Of a stretch of 64,000 nt of DNA, positions 10,876 through 22,682 are shown in pieces (positions within the stretch are counted from its first letter, which is position 1; every line of letters starts with the position of its first letter). Source of the DNA: Adineta ricciae (Eukaryota; Rotifera; Eurotatoria; Adinetida; Adinetidae); assembly GCA_905250025.1 (NCBI GenBank), contig CAJNOJ010000062.1, positions 124,001 to 188,000 on the forward strand, read 5' to 3'. The notes below the pieces were generated by a model. It had not been told where the DNA came from, made no database searches, and saw only the letters and a program-made list of their open reading frames with translations. A program made the translations under genes and the position numbers.

Positions 10876-11981
10876 ATGCTTAGTAGACGCCTTCTGTCGC
10901 CAGTTTTGTCGACCAATGTTTGCCGATTCATTCAGACAAGTGCAATTGTCAATGCCAGCCAACAACAAAGTTCTTCGTCTAGTTATGACAAATCATTATA
11001 TGATTCAACGCGAAAAAATCTATATATCAATAGTGAAACACGAGTTATTTGTCAAGGTTTTACTGGTAAACAAGGAACATTCCATTCTCAACAAGCACTT
11101 GATTATGGAACAAAACTAGTCGGTGGTGTTAGTCCCAAGAAAGCAGGAACCAAACATTTAGGTCTACCGGTGTTCAAAAATGTTCACGATGCGATGAAGG
11201 AAACCGGAGCGACAGCAACTGTCATCTATGTGCCGCCTCCAGGTGCAGCTGAAGCTATCCTCGAAGCCATTGATGCTGGAATTGGTTTAATTGTTTGTAT
11301 CACCGAAGGTATCCCACAACACGATATGGTTAAAGTCAAACATCGGCTTGTTCGACAAAATAAATCACGTCTTGTTGGACCGAATTGCCCCGGTGTTATT
11401 GGTAAGCATTTTCAAAGCAAAAATTACAAGTAAATTCTCAACATGAATGTTTTTTAGCTCCTGGTAAATGTAAAATTGGCATTATGCCTGGTCACATCCA
11501 TCGACCAGGACCGATTGGTATTGTCTCACGTAGTGGAACATTAACATACGAAGCCGTTCATCAAACAACTCAAGCTGGTCTCGGTCAATCTCTTTGTGTC
11601 GGTATTGGTGGCGATCCATTCAATGGAACAGATTTTATTGATTGCTTGGATATCTTTTTACATGATCCAGTCACGAAAGGTATTATTCTCATCGGTGAAA
11701 TTGGTGGTAATGCTGAAGAAGCCGCCGCTGAATACTTGAAGGCGAAAAACACCGGTTCAAATGCTAAGCCAGTTGTCGCTTTCATTGCTGGTCAAACCGC
11801 TCCGCCAGGCCGCCGAATGGGTCATGCAGGTGCTATTATTAGTGGCAAATCTGGTGGCGCCGATGGCAAAATTCACGCATTAAAGGATGCCCAAGTAACT
11901 GTCAGCGATTCGCCAGCTAAAATGGGTCAATTGATGTACAAGTTAATGAAAGGCGAAGATCAACCCTTCAAGGAAAAATAG
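10876..11981 (+). CDS. SUCLG1: Succinyl-CoA ligase [GDP/ADP-forming] subunit alpha, mitochondrial
   Basis: Two exons, 10876-11401 and 11458-11981, with stop TAA 11979-11981, about 350 residues, the normal length. The N-terminus ([20 protein letters not shown]) is basic and amphipathic, as in a mitochondrial presequence. The CoA-binding domain follows: [51 protein letters not shown] and GPNCPGVI. The ligase domain holds [47 protein letters not shown] and [10 protein letters not shown], whose His is the phosphorylated residue. With a beta subunit it makes ATP or GTP from succinyl-CoA in the TCA cycle. The start codon lies 133 bases after the methyltransferase stop and 12 bases after a tttctag|ATC acceptor. 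Confidence 0.95.
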
Positions 11982-12055
11982 ACATTCTGTGAAACAAAAA
12001 ACATCTTCGATTTGGTTTTCTTTATAGATTATTTTATTTGATAAAAAGAAAAAAA

Positions 12056-12061
12056 AATAAA
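12056..12061 (+). terminator. AATAAA polyadenylation signal after SUCLG1
   Basis: AATAAA lies 74 bases after the SUCLG1 stop in a poly-A stretch. The following 400 bases up to the RING-finger gene are low-complexity T/A-rich DNA without a supportable gene. Confidence 0.5.
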
Positions 12062-12467
12062 TTTGTTCTCATTATACTCTTTGAATTGCGATTTGACATG
12101 TCGAGAGATTGAATGGATTCCTTTTTCTTTTTCTTTTTCGCAATCAGGTACTTTAACAAATCATATTGCGCGTCACTCTCCGAAGCGATTATCAGAGAAT
12201 ATCGGTATACATATGTCATCGATCAGTGCCGGTTTTTTTTCGCTTTTCTTTTTTTTTCGTGTCGTTTGACATGAAAACGAACGAAAAAGAATATTATTCC
12301 GAAAATATCTCCAGGCCGTGCAAAAAAAGAAGTCTTACACGACAGAATTTTTTACATTCTTTTGTCATTAATACTTGTTGATGCATTTTCGCGAAACAGA
12401 ACTCACATATTCATCGGTCATCTGATTTTCTTCACTACTTGTTCATTTGTTTCTAGATCGATTTAAC

Positions 12468-13484
12468 ATGGCAACTAACAGCACTACTCAAACTTCCACA
12501 TTCGCAAGCAATACATTCGAGTCGACGTATAAAGCGAAAGACGAACTCTTGAATGAAATTCTCAAATGTGGCATCTGTCTTTCGCGAATGTTAGCACCCT
12601 GTTGTCTGCCCTGTGCACATGCCTTTTGTCGTTCATGTTTAATCAGTTATGCGGAAAGTAATCGTGTAAATAATTTCTCGTCCATGCACTATATTCAGTG
12701 TCCATATTGTAAATTTCAACTAAATTACTCTTCAATCAAACAATTAGAAACCATGTTAATCATCAATCCGACATTGAAACAGTTATGCGAAGCACTGGAA
12801 ACATTGAAGACAACCGGTGAACAGTCGACTGCAAGCTATCATGCTCGATGTCATTCATGTTGTACACTTCAAATGCTTAAAATTTGTAAACATTGTTCAT
12901 TCATGCTCTGTGCAGCGTGCCGACGAACGCATTTGTTGGACGTTCATCGCGAAAGTAAAATTCAGTTGGAGACGCTCGACGCTCATTTACGATTAGTCAA
13001 TGAAAAACGTTCTGAACTGAATCAAATCAATCACAAATACGATCAGATGAGAGAATTAATTCATTCGTATACGGAAAAATTGTATGACACACTAAAACAA
13101 CAGTGCGATCAAGCGTTACACATTCTCGACGAACGACAACATTCAAATGATGAAATCTTTTGGAATGACTGCGGTTTTGATAATGCCGAGAAATTGGATT
13201 TCTTTGTATCATTACTCGAAATAGGCAAAAGGAAACTGGCGGCAAAGCACATCACTGATCGAGATCTCATGGACTTATCTGATAACCTGCAAACGATTCC
13301 CGGTGTTGACGAGAACCTTCTGGAGAAAATGAATTTTTCTCAAATGTCGTTGTGCGTGGATGAAACATGTCTAACGAAACAATTTATTCGTATCAGCGAC
13401 AAGAATGATTCGTCAATGATGAAAAATATCGACGAAAAATCGAGTCAGGTACATAATGAACAGACTGAATCAATCGAGACATAG
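12468..13484 (+). CDS. RING finger / B-box-like protein (TRIM-type putative E3 ligase)
   Basis: Intronless coding region. I chose the ATG at 12468 because a splice acceptor (tttctag) lies at about 12456, which would remove an upstream in-frame ATG at 12447. About 338 residues. An N-terminal RING (about residues 30-75) reads C-GIC-LSRMLAPCCLPCAHAFCRSCL and ends with CPYC, giving a C3HC4-type pattern. A second cysteine/histidine cluster (about residues 125-160, CHSC...CKHC...CAACRRTHLLDVH) resembles a B-box. A coiled-coil stretch follows. The C-terminus carries no recognised substrate domain. By family it is a putative ubiquitin ligase; its target is unknown. It may be the last member of the rightward cluster, but the 486-base gap to SUCLG1 is larger than the others. 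Confidence 0.8.
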   Translation: MATNSTTQTSTFASNTFESTYKAKDELLNEILKCGICLSRMLAPCCLPCAHAFCRSCLISYAESNRVNNFSSMHYIQCPYCKFQLNYSSIKQLETMLIINPTLKQLCEALETLKTTGEQSTASYHARCHSCCTLQMLKICKHCSFMLCAACRRTHLLDVHRESKIQLETLDAHLRLVNEKRSELNQINHKYDQMRELIHSYTEKLYDTLKQQCDQALHILDERQHSNDEIFWNDCGFDNAEKLDFFVSLLEIGKRKLAAKHITDRDLMDLSDNLQTIPGVDENLLEKMNFSQMSLCVDETCLTKQFIRISDKNDSSMMKNIDEKSSQVHNEQTESIET

Positions 13485-14375
13485 TATTTGCTTGTTCTTT
13501 GTTTTCGCAAAACGGCAGGTAATTTCTATTCAAAATAAAATTCAATTTTCTCGAGTAAAACTTGTGTTTTTCAATTGACAGAGGAAGAGAAATGATTACC
13601 GAATACTTCGATTCATCAGTAAATAGGAACATATCATGTTTTTCTCTTCGATCACAGCTGCGGGTGGTAATACTGTCGCTATTATTCAGTACAAACTCAT
13701 CAAATTCTTGTCAAAGCAAACGAGAATTTTGATGAGGGAACATTTATGCTTATTGAAACCATCTGATAATCAGAAAAGAAGAGAATACAATGCATGTCTG
13801 GATGTCGGAGAAGTTCGTACATGAAAAGGTGACTTCTACTGATTGAAGTCAATACGTGCACGTCAATTTCGTCTGATTTCAAAGGAAATTAATTACTCTG
13901 AATGGAACGTGGAACTATGAAATGTTTTACTAAACATTTCGTTTGTTTGTTTTACATTGACGTAAGTTGAGGAGGAGAAGAAAAGCGACATCAATGATTG
14001 TTGATCCAAATTTTTTCAATCAAGATAAAAAAAATGCACTCGATTTATATAAACAAAAAGAAATTTTCGAAAGCGGTCGGTGTTTTCACATCGAAAAGAA
14101 GAAAAAGATTGAATTCAATATTAACAACATGATCTTCAGTCTATTTTCATCGCATTTTCTTTCGTTCTCAGTTTACCAATTAAATTGTTTATTTTTTCTA
14201 AAGATTTATTTGCCTCCAGGAGCAATTATTGTTGTCATGCACAAAAGCACACACACACACACATACAGTAAAGCAAAAGAGAAGAAGTGGAGTTTTTATT
14301 GCACTGTGAAAGTAACAACTCAGCAGATAGACACCAACGTTAGAAATCGTTTTATTTAGATTGTTCGTTCGATAA
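13485..14375. other. Intergenic, no gene seen
   Basis: About 890 bases of AT-rich DNA between the RING protein and the coiled-coil gene. It holds short open frames without family resemblance and an (AC)7 run at 14249-14262. A tttatttag|ATTG acceptor at about 14359 precedes the next start codon. Confidence 0.6.
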
Positions 14376-15984
14376 ATGGCGAGTACTATTGATGACCTAA
14401 CGGATCCGTTTGCAGATCTGGATAATCGTATAAGCACTCGACGGCCGACCGATGATGTAGCCAATGCTAATGCTGGTATGAATATCTTCACTAAACCAGT
14501 AACGAAAACTGTACAATTAAAAGCGGAGAATTTTGAGTTGTTCAATCACAACGAACGTTTAACTGAGGAGAATGGTTCGCTAGGTGCTGGATTAAATAAA
14601 TTACAGAATAAACATGATAAACTAATGTACTTGGCACGCAATCGTCTCAGTGAAGTACGAAGCAAATATCAAAAACTCGAACAAGATAATCAATCATTGA
14701 GAGAACAATTAGAACGCTTACGACGAGCCGATGAACAAATGAAGAAACTTGCTGAAGATCATCAACAGACTGAGGATCGGTAAGTAAACAAAAATGAGAC
14801 CTCATTACTCATCTAACTCTGTCTTTCATTAGTTATAAGACAAATGAACGCGAATTGCGTACAATGATCGAGAAATTAAAACGTGACAATGATGATTTAA
14901 AGACGAAATATTCCGTTGGCGAACTTCATTCATTAAAAGAAAACTATCAGACGACGAAACAAGCTCTGGAACAGGCTAAACGTGAGATCTTTTCGATGAA
15001 GGATGAAATTCATAAAGCCAGTTTCGAACGCGATACACTCCAACGCGAAGTTGGATATTTAAACGAAAAAATCAATGATCTTAATGCCGGAAAGAAAAAA
15101 GCTGATGTGAAAGTCGAGCAGCTATCTGAACAAGTTGAGAAATTACAAACACACTTGAAACGGTAAAATGCAACGAGAACGAAAAACATTGTTTACAAAT
15201 GCTGTTCTTCTTTAGTTCCGAAGGTAACTGTCAACTATTACATGAACGATTGACAGCAGTGAAAAAGGAACGTGATACAATCGAGGCTGACAGTCGAACG
15301 AAGATTGGAACATTGAGTCAAAATTTGAAAGAATTACAAACATCATCGAAAACACTAATGGAACAATTCCGTGTGCAAACAAAACAGTGTGAACATTTAG
15401 ATGTCGAAAATAAACAATTGACCGAATACGTCGTACGTGAAAATACTTTCTCATACTTCTCATTTGAATTCGTCTTTATTTAGAATGGCTATCGCAAGGA
15501 AAATGATATTCTCGCTAAACAACTCGTTGCTCTCAATGCGAAACTCAAGCAGTTGATGTTGGAAATTGAAACATTCAAATCTTCCGATGCATCAGTGAAA
15601 AACGAAGAAGCCCTTCGTATGCAGAACGCTCTGATGAGTTTGACTGATCAACTGACACAATTACGAAAACTGCATGCGAATACACTTGCAGAAAATCGAC
15701 AGACCAAAGAACTGCTAATCGAAAAAGATTCCGTTTTAACGAACTTAGGCTACGAACGTCATCAACTGCAAGACAAAGTCGTCAAAAACGAACATACTAT
15801 CCGGCAAATGGAACGCAAATTAGCTGGGCGGGACGGGCCTACCAAACCATTGTTACCACCGCCGCCATTGTCGAATGTAACATTGGCGAAACAACCATCT
15901 CCGACAACAATAACTAATCCATCATCATCGAAAACAACGACTTTGATAACAAACTCGTTTTCGAATGTTGTCATTCCAACCTGA
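14376..15984 (+). CDS. Coiled-coil protein, unrecognised
   Basis: Four exons (14376 to about 14779, 14833 to about 15163, 15217 to about 15432, 15484-15984) separated by introns of about 50 bases. Stop TGA is at 15982-15984 and the product is about 480 residues. Apart from a short acidic N-terminus (MASTIDDLTDPFADLDNR) and a Pro/Ser/Thr-rich tail (LLPPPPLSNVT onward), the protein is nearly continuous heptad-repeat coiled coil. It is rich in Glu, Lys, Leu and Gln (e.g. KLEQDNQSLREQLERLRR). The layout suits a centrosomal, ciliary or golgin-like scaffold. No family-specific motif is visible and I do not assign one. Confidence 0.78.
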
Positions 15985-16194
15985 ACCTTTCTCTGTACTC
16001 GAATGTAATTCCCGACTTTTCTTCCATAATCTTCTTCTTGATCTTCAACATATGTTCGAAAAAAAAATGCACTTTTAATTGCAAAAAGGATTAGATCATT
16101 ACGTCGCAATTTTGCTCTGCATCTAGGCTTTTTTTAGATACCAAGAGAAAAAAAATAAGGATGACCATGCATGTAAACGGTGACAAGGCGCGCC

Positions 16195-16255
16195 CTTATC
16201 GTGAGAGAGCTGAGACAGATACATCTGCAGAATAAGATAACGGACCGTATAAAAG
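16195..16255 (+). promoter_or_regulatory. Core promoter of cathepsin L: GATA-type motifs and TATA box
   Basis: A clear TATAAAAG lies at 16248-16255, about 55 bases before the 5' splice site of a leader intron (gaag|gtaagt, about 16310). Upstream are CTTATC (16195-16200, a reversed GATAAG) and AGATAA (16235-16240). GATA sites close to a TATA box are common in gut-protease promoters of other invertebrates; a digestive role here is inference. Confidence 0.6.
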
Positions 16256-16387
16256 CGACTGAAAACTTATGGATGAATTACAGTTCTTCTTTTGTTTCAT
16301 AAAACGAAGGTAAGTGTAGAAAAGATATTACCAAGGTCTTTTCAGTTCGAAGATAACGAATCTGTTCTTTCTTTACACTTCAAATAG

Positions 16388-17692
<1,305 letters not shown>

Positions 17693-17764
17693 ATGCTCTG
17701 CAACATTCTTTCTTTTAAAATTTTTCATAATTCTTTTTATAATGTATTCTAATAACATCATAGC

Positions 17765-17770
17765 AATAAA
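17765..17770 (+). terminator. AATAAA polyadenylation signal of cathepsin L
   Basis: AATAAA lies 72 bases after the cathepsin L stop, in AT-rich 3' sequence. Confidence 0.6.
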
Positions 17771-18023
17771 AAGAAAATAGCAATACTCTTACACATCTAA
17801 TCATTTATTCATCACATCACATATCCATTAGTATGAATACATTGCAGAAAAACGAGATCGCATAGAAATGCATCAATTGTCACTTGTGAGAGAGTGTTCA
17901 TTCAGATAGTGCCAAGAGTCTATTCATAGACTTTTGTATATCAAAACAAAATTTTCGATCAACGTCGAGCACGAATAACTCTCTCCATCGTATTTCCACG
18001 GCAAAAAGAAGGTGAACGTACTG

Positions 18024-19484
18024 ATGTATATAACAGACAATCAGACGTTTCATCTTGAAGATGATTCACCATTTGGATCCGATGAACATATTTACATAAC
18101 TGAACATCGTTCGCTTGTGATTACAATAGTCTTCTTCTTAATTGGTTTATTTGGAAATGTTGTTATGCTACTCGGTAATGGTTACATACTTCATCATTCA
18201 TACGATGGAGAAAAGCGCACATTTGAGAACTTTCTGATCGAAATCACGTGTTGTGATATGACCGTTCTTCTGTACCATTTAATCAATTCAATCATACGCT
18301 ATAAAGCAGTACCAGATCATCAGACCGATCGAATGACAGGTCTGATCAATTTGTCGACCGTTTGTTGTAAACTATTGACGTATATCGTTCGAATTTCCAC
18401 GTTGATGTCACATTGGTTGATCATTTTGTTACTTTCAAATCGATTATTGCTGGTCTATCCGAAGTTCTACCGAATGATTACAATTGTCAATGCAAAATAT
18501 GCCGTGTGAGTATGATTACATTTCAAACTCGTCTCATGTAATGCGATCGGTCATAGGTCCTCGAAAGACCTTTGAAAATAGATGGGAGTTCAAACGAATA
18601 AGAACTATGATTTGCCATTTAGAGTCGGCCTACTTTTTCTATTCACTCTTTTCAATGTTCCACCGATCGAGTCGATGTCTTTCGATAAACCTCTACTCAT
18701 TATTCCCAATTCGACTAATACAACAACTTTCCACCATCATTGTCTGATGAATGCAGATATGGCTGATTTGCAAGCTTCGATTCATTCGACCGTTGTTCTG
18801 ATTAACGTATTTTTCTACACTGGCATTGGACTTATACTGCCTACGATTGTGATTTTCATTCTCTCGTTCATACTTTTCCGAAAAGGTATACACATTTGGA
18901 ACGAACTACATTCTCATCATTCCGAAACAGAAAATATCTCTTTACGCTGCGATTCTCCCGTTGTGGATTACCTTCGTACGTACAATGCCGCATTTGCATT
19001 ATCCATTGTCTTTGTGTTTCTTTCGTTCCCTTGTAAATTACTTCGCTTAATTGTTCTTTTCGCATCGCAGCATATCGATGATTTTCTCTCATCAAATCAC
19101 ATTCTTCTACAAGCACATGAACAAATGCAAACGATCGGTTTAGCATTTGAACTGTCACTTTATTCATACAAATGTTTCGTAGTCATTTGTACACATTACC
19201 GTTTTCGTTGTGCATTAAAATATCTATTAACGTATCATCGAACGCATATTATCATTGATCAACGACGTGCTACAGTCGAAAGTCATTATTCACATAAAAG
19301 CGTCTATGAACGGCAATCACGAACAAGTGTCCCATTCGAAAATTTACATTCACATCTGCAACAAAATGATTTCCAGTCAGCTATGATTATGTACAGAACT
19401 AGCATAGCATCTCATCAGCTCGGCTCGAAGGAACGCATGAGCGTATCTAGTCGACGAACAAAAGAAGATCAGATTTCTTTGTAA
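18024..19484 (+). CDS. Seven-transmembrane receptor, rhodopsin-like, orphan
   Basis: Two exons, 18024 to about 18506 and about 18582-19484, joined by an intron gtgtgagt...aaaatag that keeps frame (KYA|MGVQTNKN). Stop TAA 19482-19484; about 460 residues. Hydrophobic helices: TM1 (SLVITIVFFLIGLFGNVVMLLGN), TM2 (FLIEITCCDMTVLLYHLI), TM3 (RISTLMSHWLIILLLSNRLLLVY), TM4 after the intron, TM5 (VVLINVFFYTGIGLILPTIVIFIL), TM6 (FALSIVFVFLSFPCKLLRLIV) and TM7 (FELSLYSYKCFVVICTHY). The TM1 GN pair is typical of class A. The usual DRY is replaced by SNR at the end of TM3. The ligand is unknown; peptide-type receptors of lophotrochozoans are the nearest general style. The tail is basic and Ser-rich. Confidence 0.8.
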
Positions 19485-19497
19485 ATTTCTTTTAAGA

Positions 19498-19503
19498 AAT
19501 AAA
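19498..19503 (+). terminator. AATAAA polyadenylation signal of the orphan receptor
   Basis: AATAAA begins 14 bases after the receptor stop codon. The following 600 bases (19504-20100) are AT-rich with no gene that I can support, though a 5' exon of the next gene may lie there. Confidence 0.5.
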
Positions 19504-20114
19504 GTTCCAGCACAACAAAGTCTTTGAAATGTTATCGGCAGTATGCAATAGCGGACGAGCCGCTCATAACCGAAAACATATTCTTAATTACGAAGCAAGT
19601 ATAGCAATCTGCATTGCAACAGTAGTTCGTATGGTACAAACCAGTTTAGTCGATTATTGGACATAGTTTTGGTTTTTCTTCGCATCGACCTTCGGCATAG
19701 TGCGTAGCAACTGTACGCTCGATCATTAAGAACAAAAGAAAAACTTTTCTCGACCAATCGATAAAAGCTAAATTGATTTGATTATTTGCATTCAATTAAA
19801 AAGCAAACACAACTCTTGCCACAAACTGATTTCAATAATTATTATTGTTACCTTCTCGAAAATGTTTTCTCTCGACCTTTTTTCGACAGAAAAAGAAAAG
19901 CAATGGCACACCGACGTGCGCATATTAGAAAGTTTATAAACACTACATAAGGACCTTTGTTCTCATCATTTCACAAATCGGCCTATAACATGAATATGCG
20001 TGAAAATAATGAACACTAATAAGCAAATACCAATGAACACAAATAATGCGAGTAGTAATGAAAATTGCAATGTGATTAATGATCGAGAAAAATCAATTAT
20101 TTCTTTCTTTCAGT

Positions 20115-22194
20115 AATAACACGCTTATCACAATGCTCTGTGTACATGAACTTCACTGGACTTCTTCAAGATGTACGTAGATGAATTACTTCGCTCTAGT
20201 TCATATGTGTATATTCGATTCTAGTTGTATGATTTATATCAAAATACCAGTTCAACTGAATTTTACAATATTTCAATTGAAAGTCTCGAGTGAATTCTTT
20301 CCTTGGAGCATTTTCAAGCAATATTACTCTTTGTCAATCTAGTTGTTCGTCATCAACTGGTAAATATTTCGAACAAATTATCACTTTCACACGCTCGGTA
20401 TCATTGCATATTCAAATATCATTAGGTAGAGATTCTTATCAAATCGAAAACTGTCATCATTTCTCTCTTTTGAAGCTTCCCGTTATTATGATTATATAAC
20501 ATCCAATCATTATTTCATTCATGGTTTTCTCATTGAGCCAAACCAACGATTTAATCTTTCATCTATCACATTAAATTCCAGTAAGTTAACAGAAAATTGA
20601 CAAATCACACACACACACCAGACAGTAATCTAAGAACCAGTGCTTGTAGCCTTCGAATTCTTTTGCAGACATATCTGCGATGACGACGACATATGATACA
20701 AACGATTGATTGGTTAATAATTATTTACAGACGATTAAATTCTAGATTGAAACGTGTCATGATTAGACCTTGATGCTATCAACAACATGAACCTTAGGAT
20801 AGAATTTCTCGATGAATATATCGGGTAGTTAGCGAAAGAATGTCGAAGAGATTGAAATAACATAGAGCAGAATATTCGGAGAGGAAAAACTCAAGGAGAA
20901 AAGTCTTGTCTGAGAAATAGAAAGCCGACTTGTCCTCTATTTCTTTGAGATAAGTCAAACGACATGGGTGGGGTTTTCGGCCATGACCTTAATATGGCGA
21001 TATTAGGAAGATTGATCAATCGAACAACGAACTACAGGTTTTCATTCGATTTCAATCGATTCTCTCAATATCTAGGTGCGCAATCTGATGCTTGTGCAAG
21101 TGGTCTCGCAGCGCAGATTCCACTTTGTCCATTGAATAGTTCGGCATCCGAGTGCGTTGAGCTCTTTACGAATCCATGGCTTTACAATTGCAGGTATGAA
21201 TAATCGAGCAATTGAATTTTTATTCAACATTCTTTTCTTCTAGTATCGATTCTACTACATCTACAAATTTATCATCATACGAATCGGTATTGAATTCGTG
21301 GCAACTCGGTCTTATCTGTGGTTTCAGTATGTGTTCTTCTTCTACAACTACTGAATTGAAAAATACTCGAATGCTTAATTCAGGTGTTCTATTCTTGTTG
21401 ATTCTGTTTCTGTTTGTCGCATGTTCTTATCGGCTTTATTCGCGTACAAAGCGCATTAGTTTATCTCGTGAAAATCTCTTCGACAAGAAAAAGGCTATAC
21501 CAAAAAGGTAGGAGAAATCATCACGATACAAACTAGTGACAACTCATGTTCAGCATAATCCCTCACGATTCGATCTTTCAACATGTTATTCACATCACCG
21601 AATCGAAACAAAGTATTCACACCACAGTTTCCTGGCTTCATGAAGGTATCAGCAAAGACAATCCTCTCGATCAGAAATCATGCACTACTGACAAGTAATC
21701 ATTTTTCACCTTTCTCATACATTATGCAATTATCCCAGTAGGCAAGAAATCGCTATCGATCATACAAATATTCACGATACCTTCTCTGGTGCAAAATTTA
21801 ATCAATCGAACATGTTATTACAAAAATCACCTTCAACATTAAGTGTATCTCAATCTATTTGCACAACACCAATAGATCGATTTCAATTGATTACAAGTAA
21901 GTTTTGCTTGTCAACGAACATCAATCTACTTGATACAACTATTCACTAAGATCAACTTGATGATTTGAATGAAATTATAATCGATTGTGTTCATCCGGTG
22001 GACCAAATGCAATATTCTACAGACGAAGATTTATGCGACGAAGATGCCTGGATGTCAATCTTAGCTGTAGCTAATGCTGAAGTAAGATTGAGAAAAGTTT
22101 GATGTTCAATCGAAAACATTGTTATCTTATCTCCTAGCTTGATCTACTTGATCAACTCGAAAACGAACAAAATCGGACGATAACAGTCTTATAA
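20115..22194 (+). CDS. Unrecognised single-pass membrane protein with a Cys-rich ectodomain (5' end unresolved)
   Basis: Reconstructed from GT-AG sites. A first visible exon follows tttctttcag at about 20114 (reads RLSQCSVYMNFTGLLQD), then LYDLYQNTSSTEFYNISIESL, NITLCQSSCSSSTG and YYDYITSNHYFIHGFLIEP. After a roughly 400-base intron come ACASGLAAQIPLCPLNSSASECVELF and, after another intron, STNLSSYESVLNSWQLGLICGFSMC. A membrane helix (MLNSGVLFLLILFLFVACSY, about 21380-21435) precedes a cytosolic tail of about 200 residues. The tail runs through four short introns to TAA 22192-22194 and ends in an acidic segment (DEDLCDEDAWMSILAVANAELDLLDQLENE). Several N-glycosylation motifs lie before the helix. 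The order is that of a type I receptor or adhesion protein. The start exon and signal peptide were not found. I do not recognise the family. Confidence 0.55.
20606..20618. repeat. (CA)n microsatellite
   Basis: Short dinucleotide run in the large intron of the membrane-protein gene (about 20585-20980). Confidence 0.6.
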
Positions 22195-22225
22195 ATCTGG
22201 TTTCTCTTTTCTACACATTCGATTA

Positions 22226-22231
22226 AATAAA
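22226..22231 (+). terminator. AATAAA polyadenylation signal of the membrane-protein gene
   Basis: AATAAA lies 32 bases after the stop at 22194. The next roughly 450 bases separate this gene from the convergent J-domain gene and contain no other supportable feature. Confidence 0.5.
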
Positions 22232-22682
22232 GATTTCGAATTGATATATTAGAATTCAATGTCAAATAACAAATTTAGTATGTTAATATCTGTCTATTTG
22301 TAAACCTCTTGATGGATTGATAAATTAACAAACAAATTTGCTTGATCGAGACATTCTCTCTTCATAAGATTAGTTTTATTGAAAAAAAGAAGGATTCAAT
22401 GGACTAAAAATTCTTCTTTCAGTATGACAAATGCGCGTTTTGACACGCGCGTTCGAGAGAAATTATTCAAAATGTATGGTTCGGTTAAACACACAAACTG
22501 AATTTGCTGTAACTCGCTTTGATACACGTTTCGTTCTTTTCTATTCGATATCAAAGCAAAAGAAATCGGTGATCAAATGTTCGCACATGTGTGTACAGAT
22601 ATATATGAGAAGAACGAACAATCCTTCTAATGTCTATTCTACAGAAAAAAAATGTGTTTGTTGCTTTTTTTCTCTCATTCAT

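Noticed and set aside
12063..12381. Overlapping short plus-strand frames after SUCLG1
   Set aside because: They are low-complexity Phe/Ser-rich reads of T-rich DNA with no splice or family support.
12447..12467. Upstream in-frame ATG for the RING protein (adds MFLDRFN)
   Set aside because: A strong acceptor (tttctag) lies between it and the ATG at 12468, so it is probably removed by splicing.
13636..14359. Short frames between the RING and coiled-coil genes
   Set aside because: No start context, no family resemblance, and composition like the surrounding intergenic DNA.
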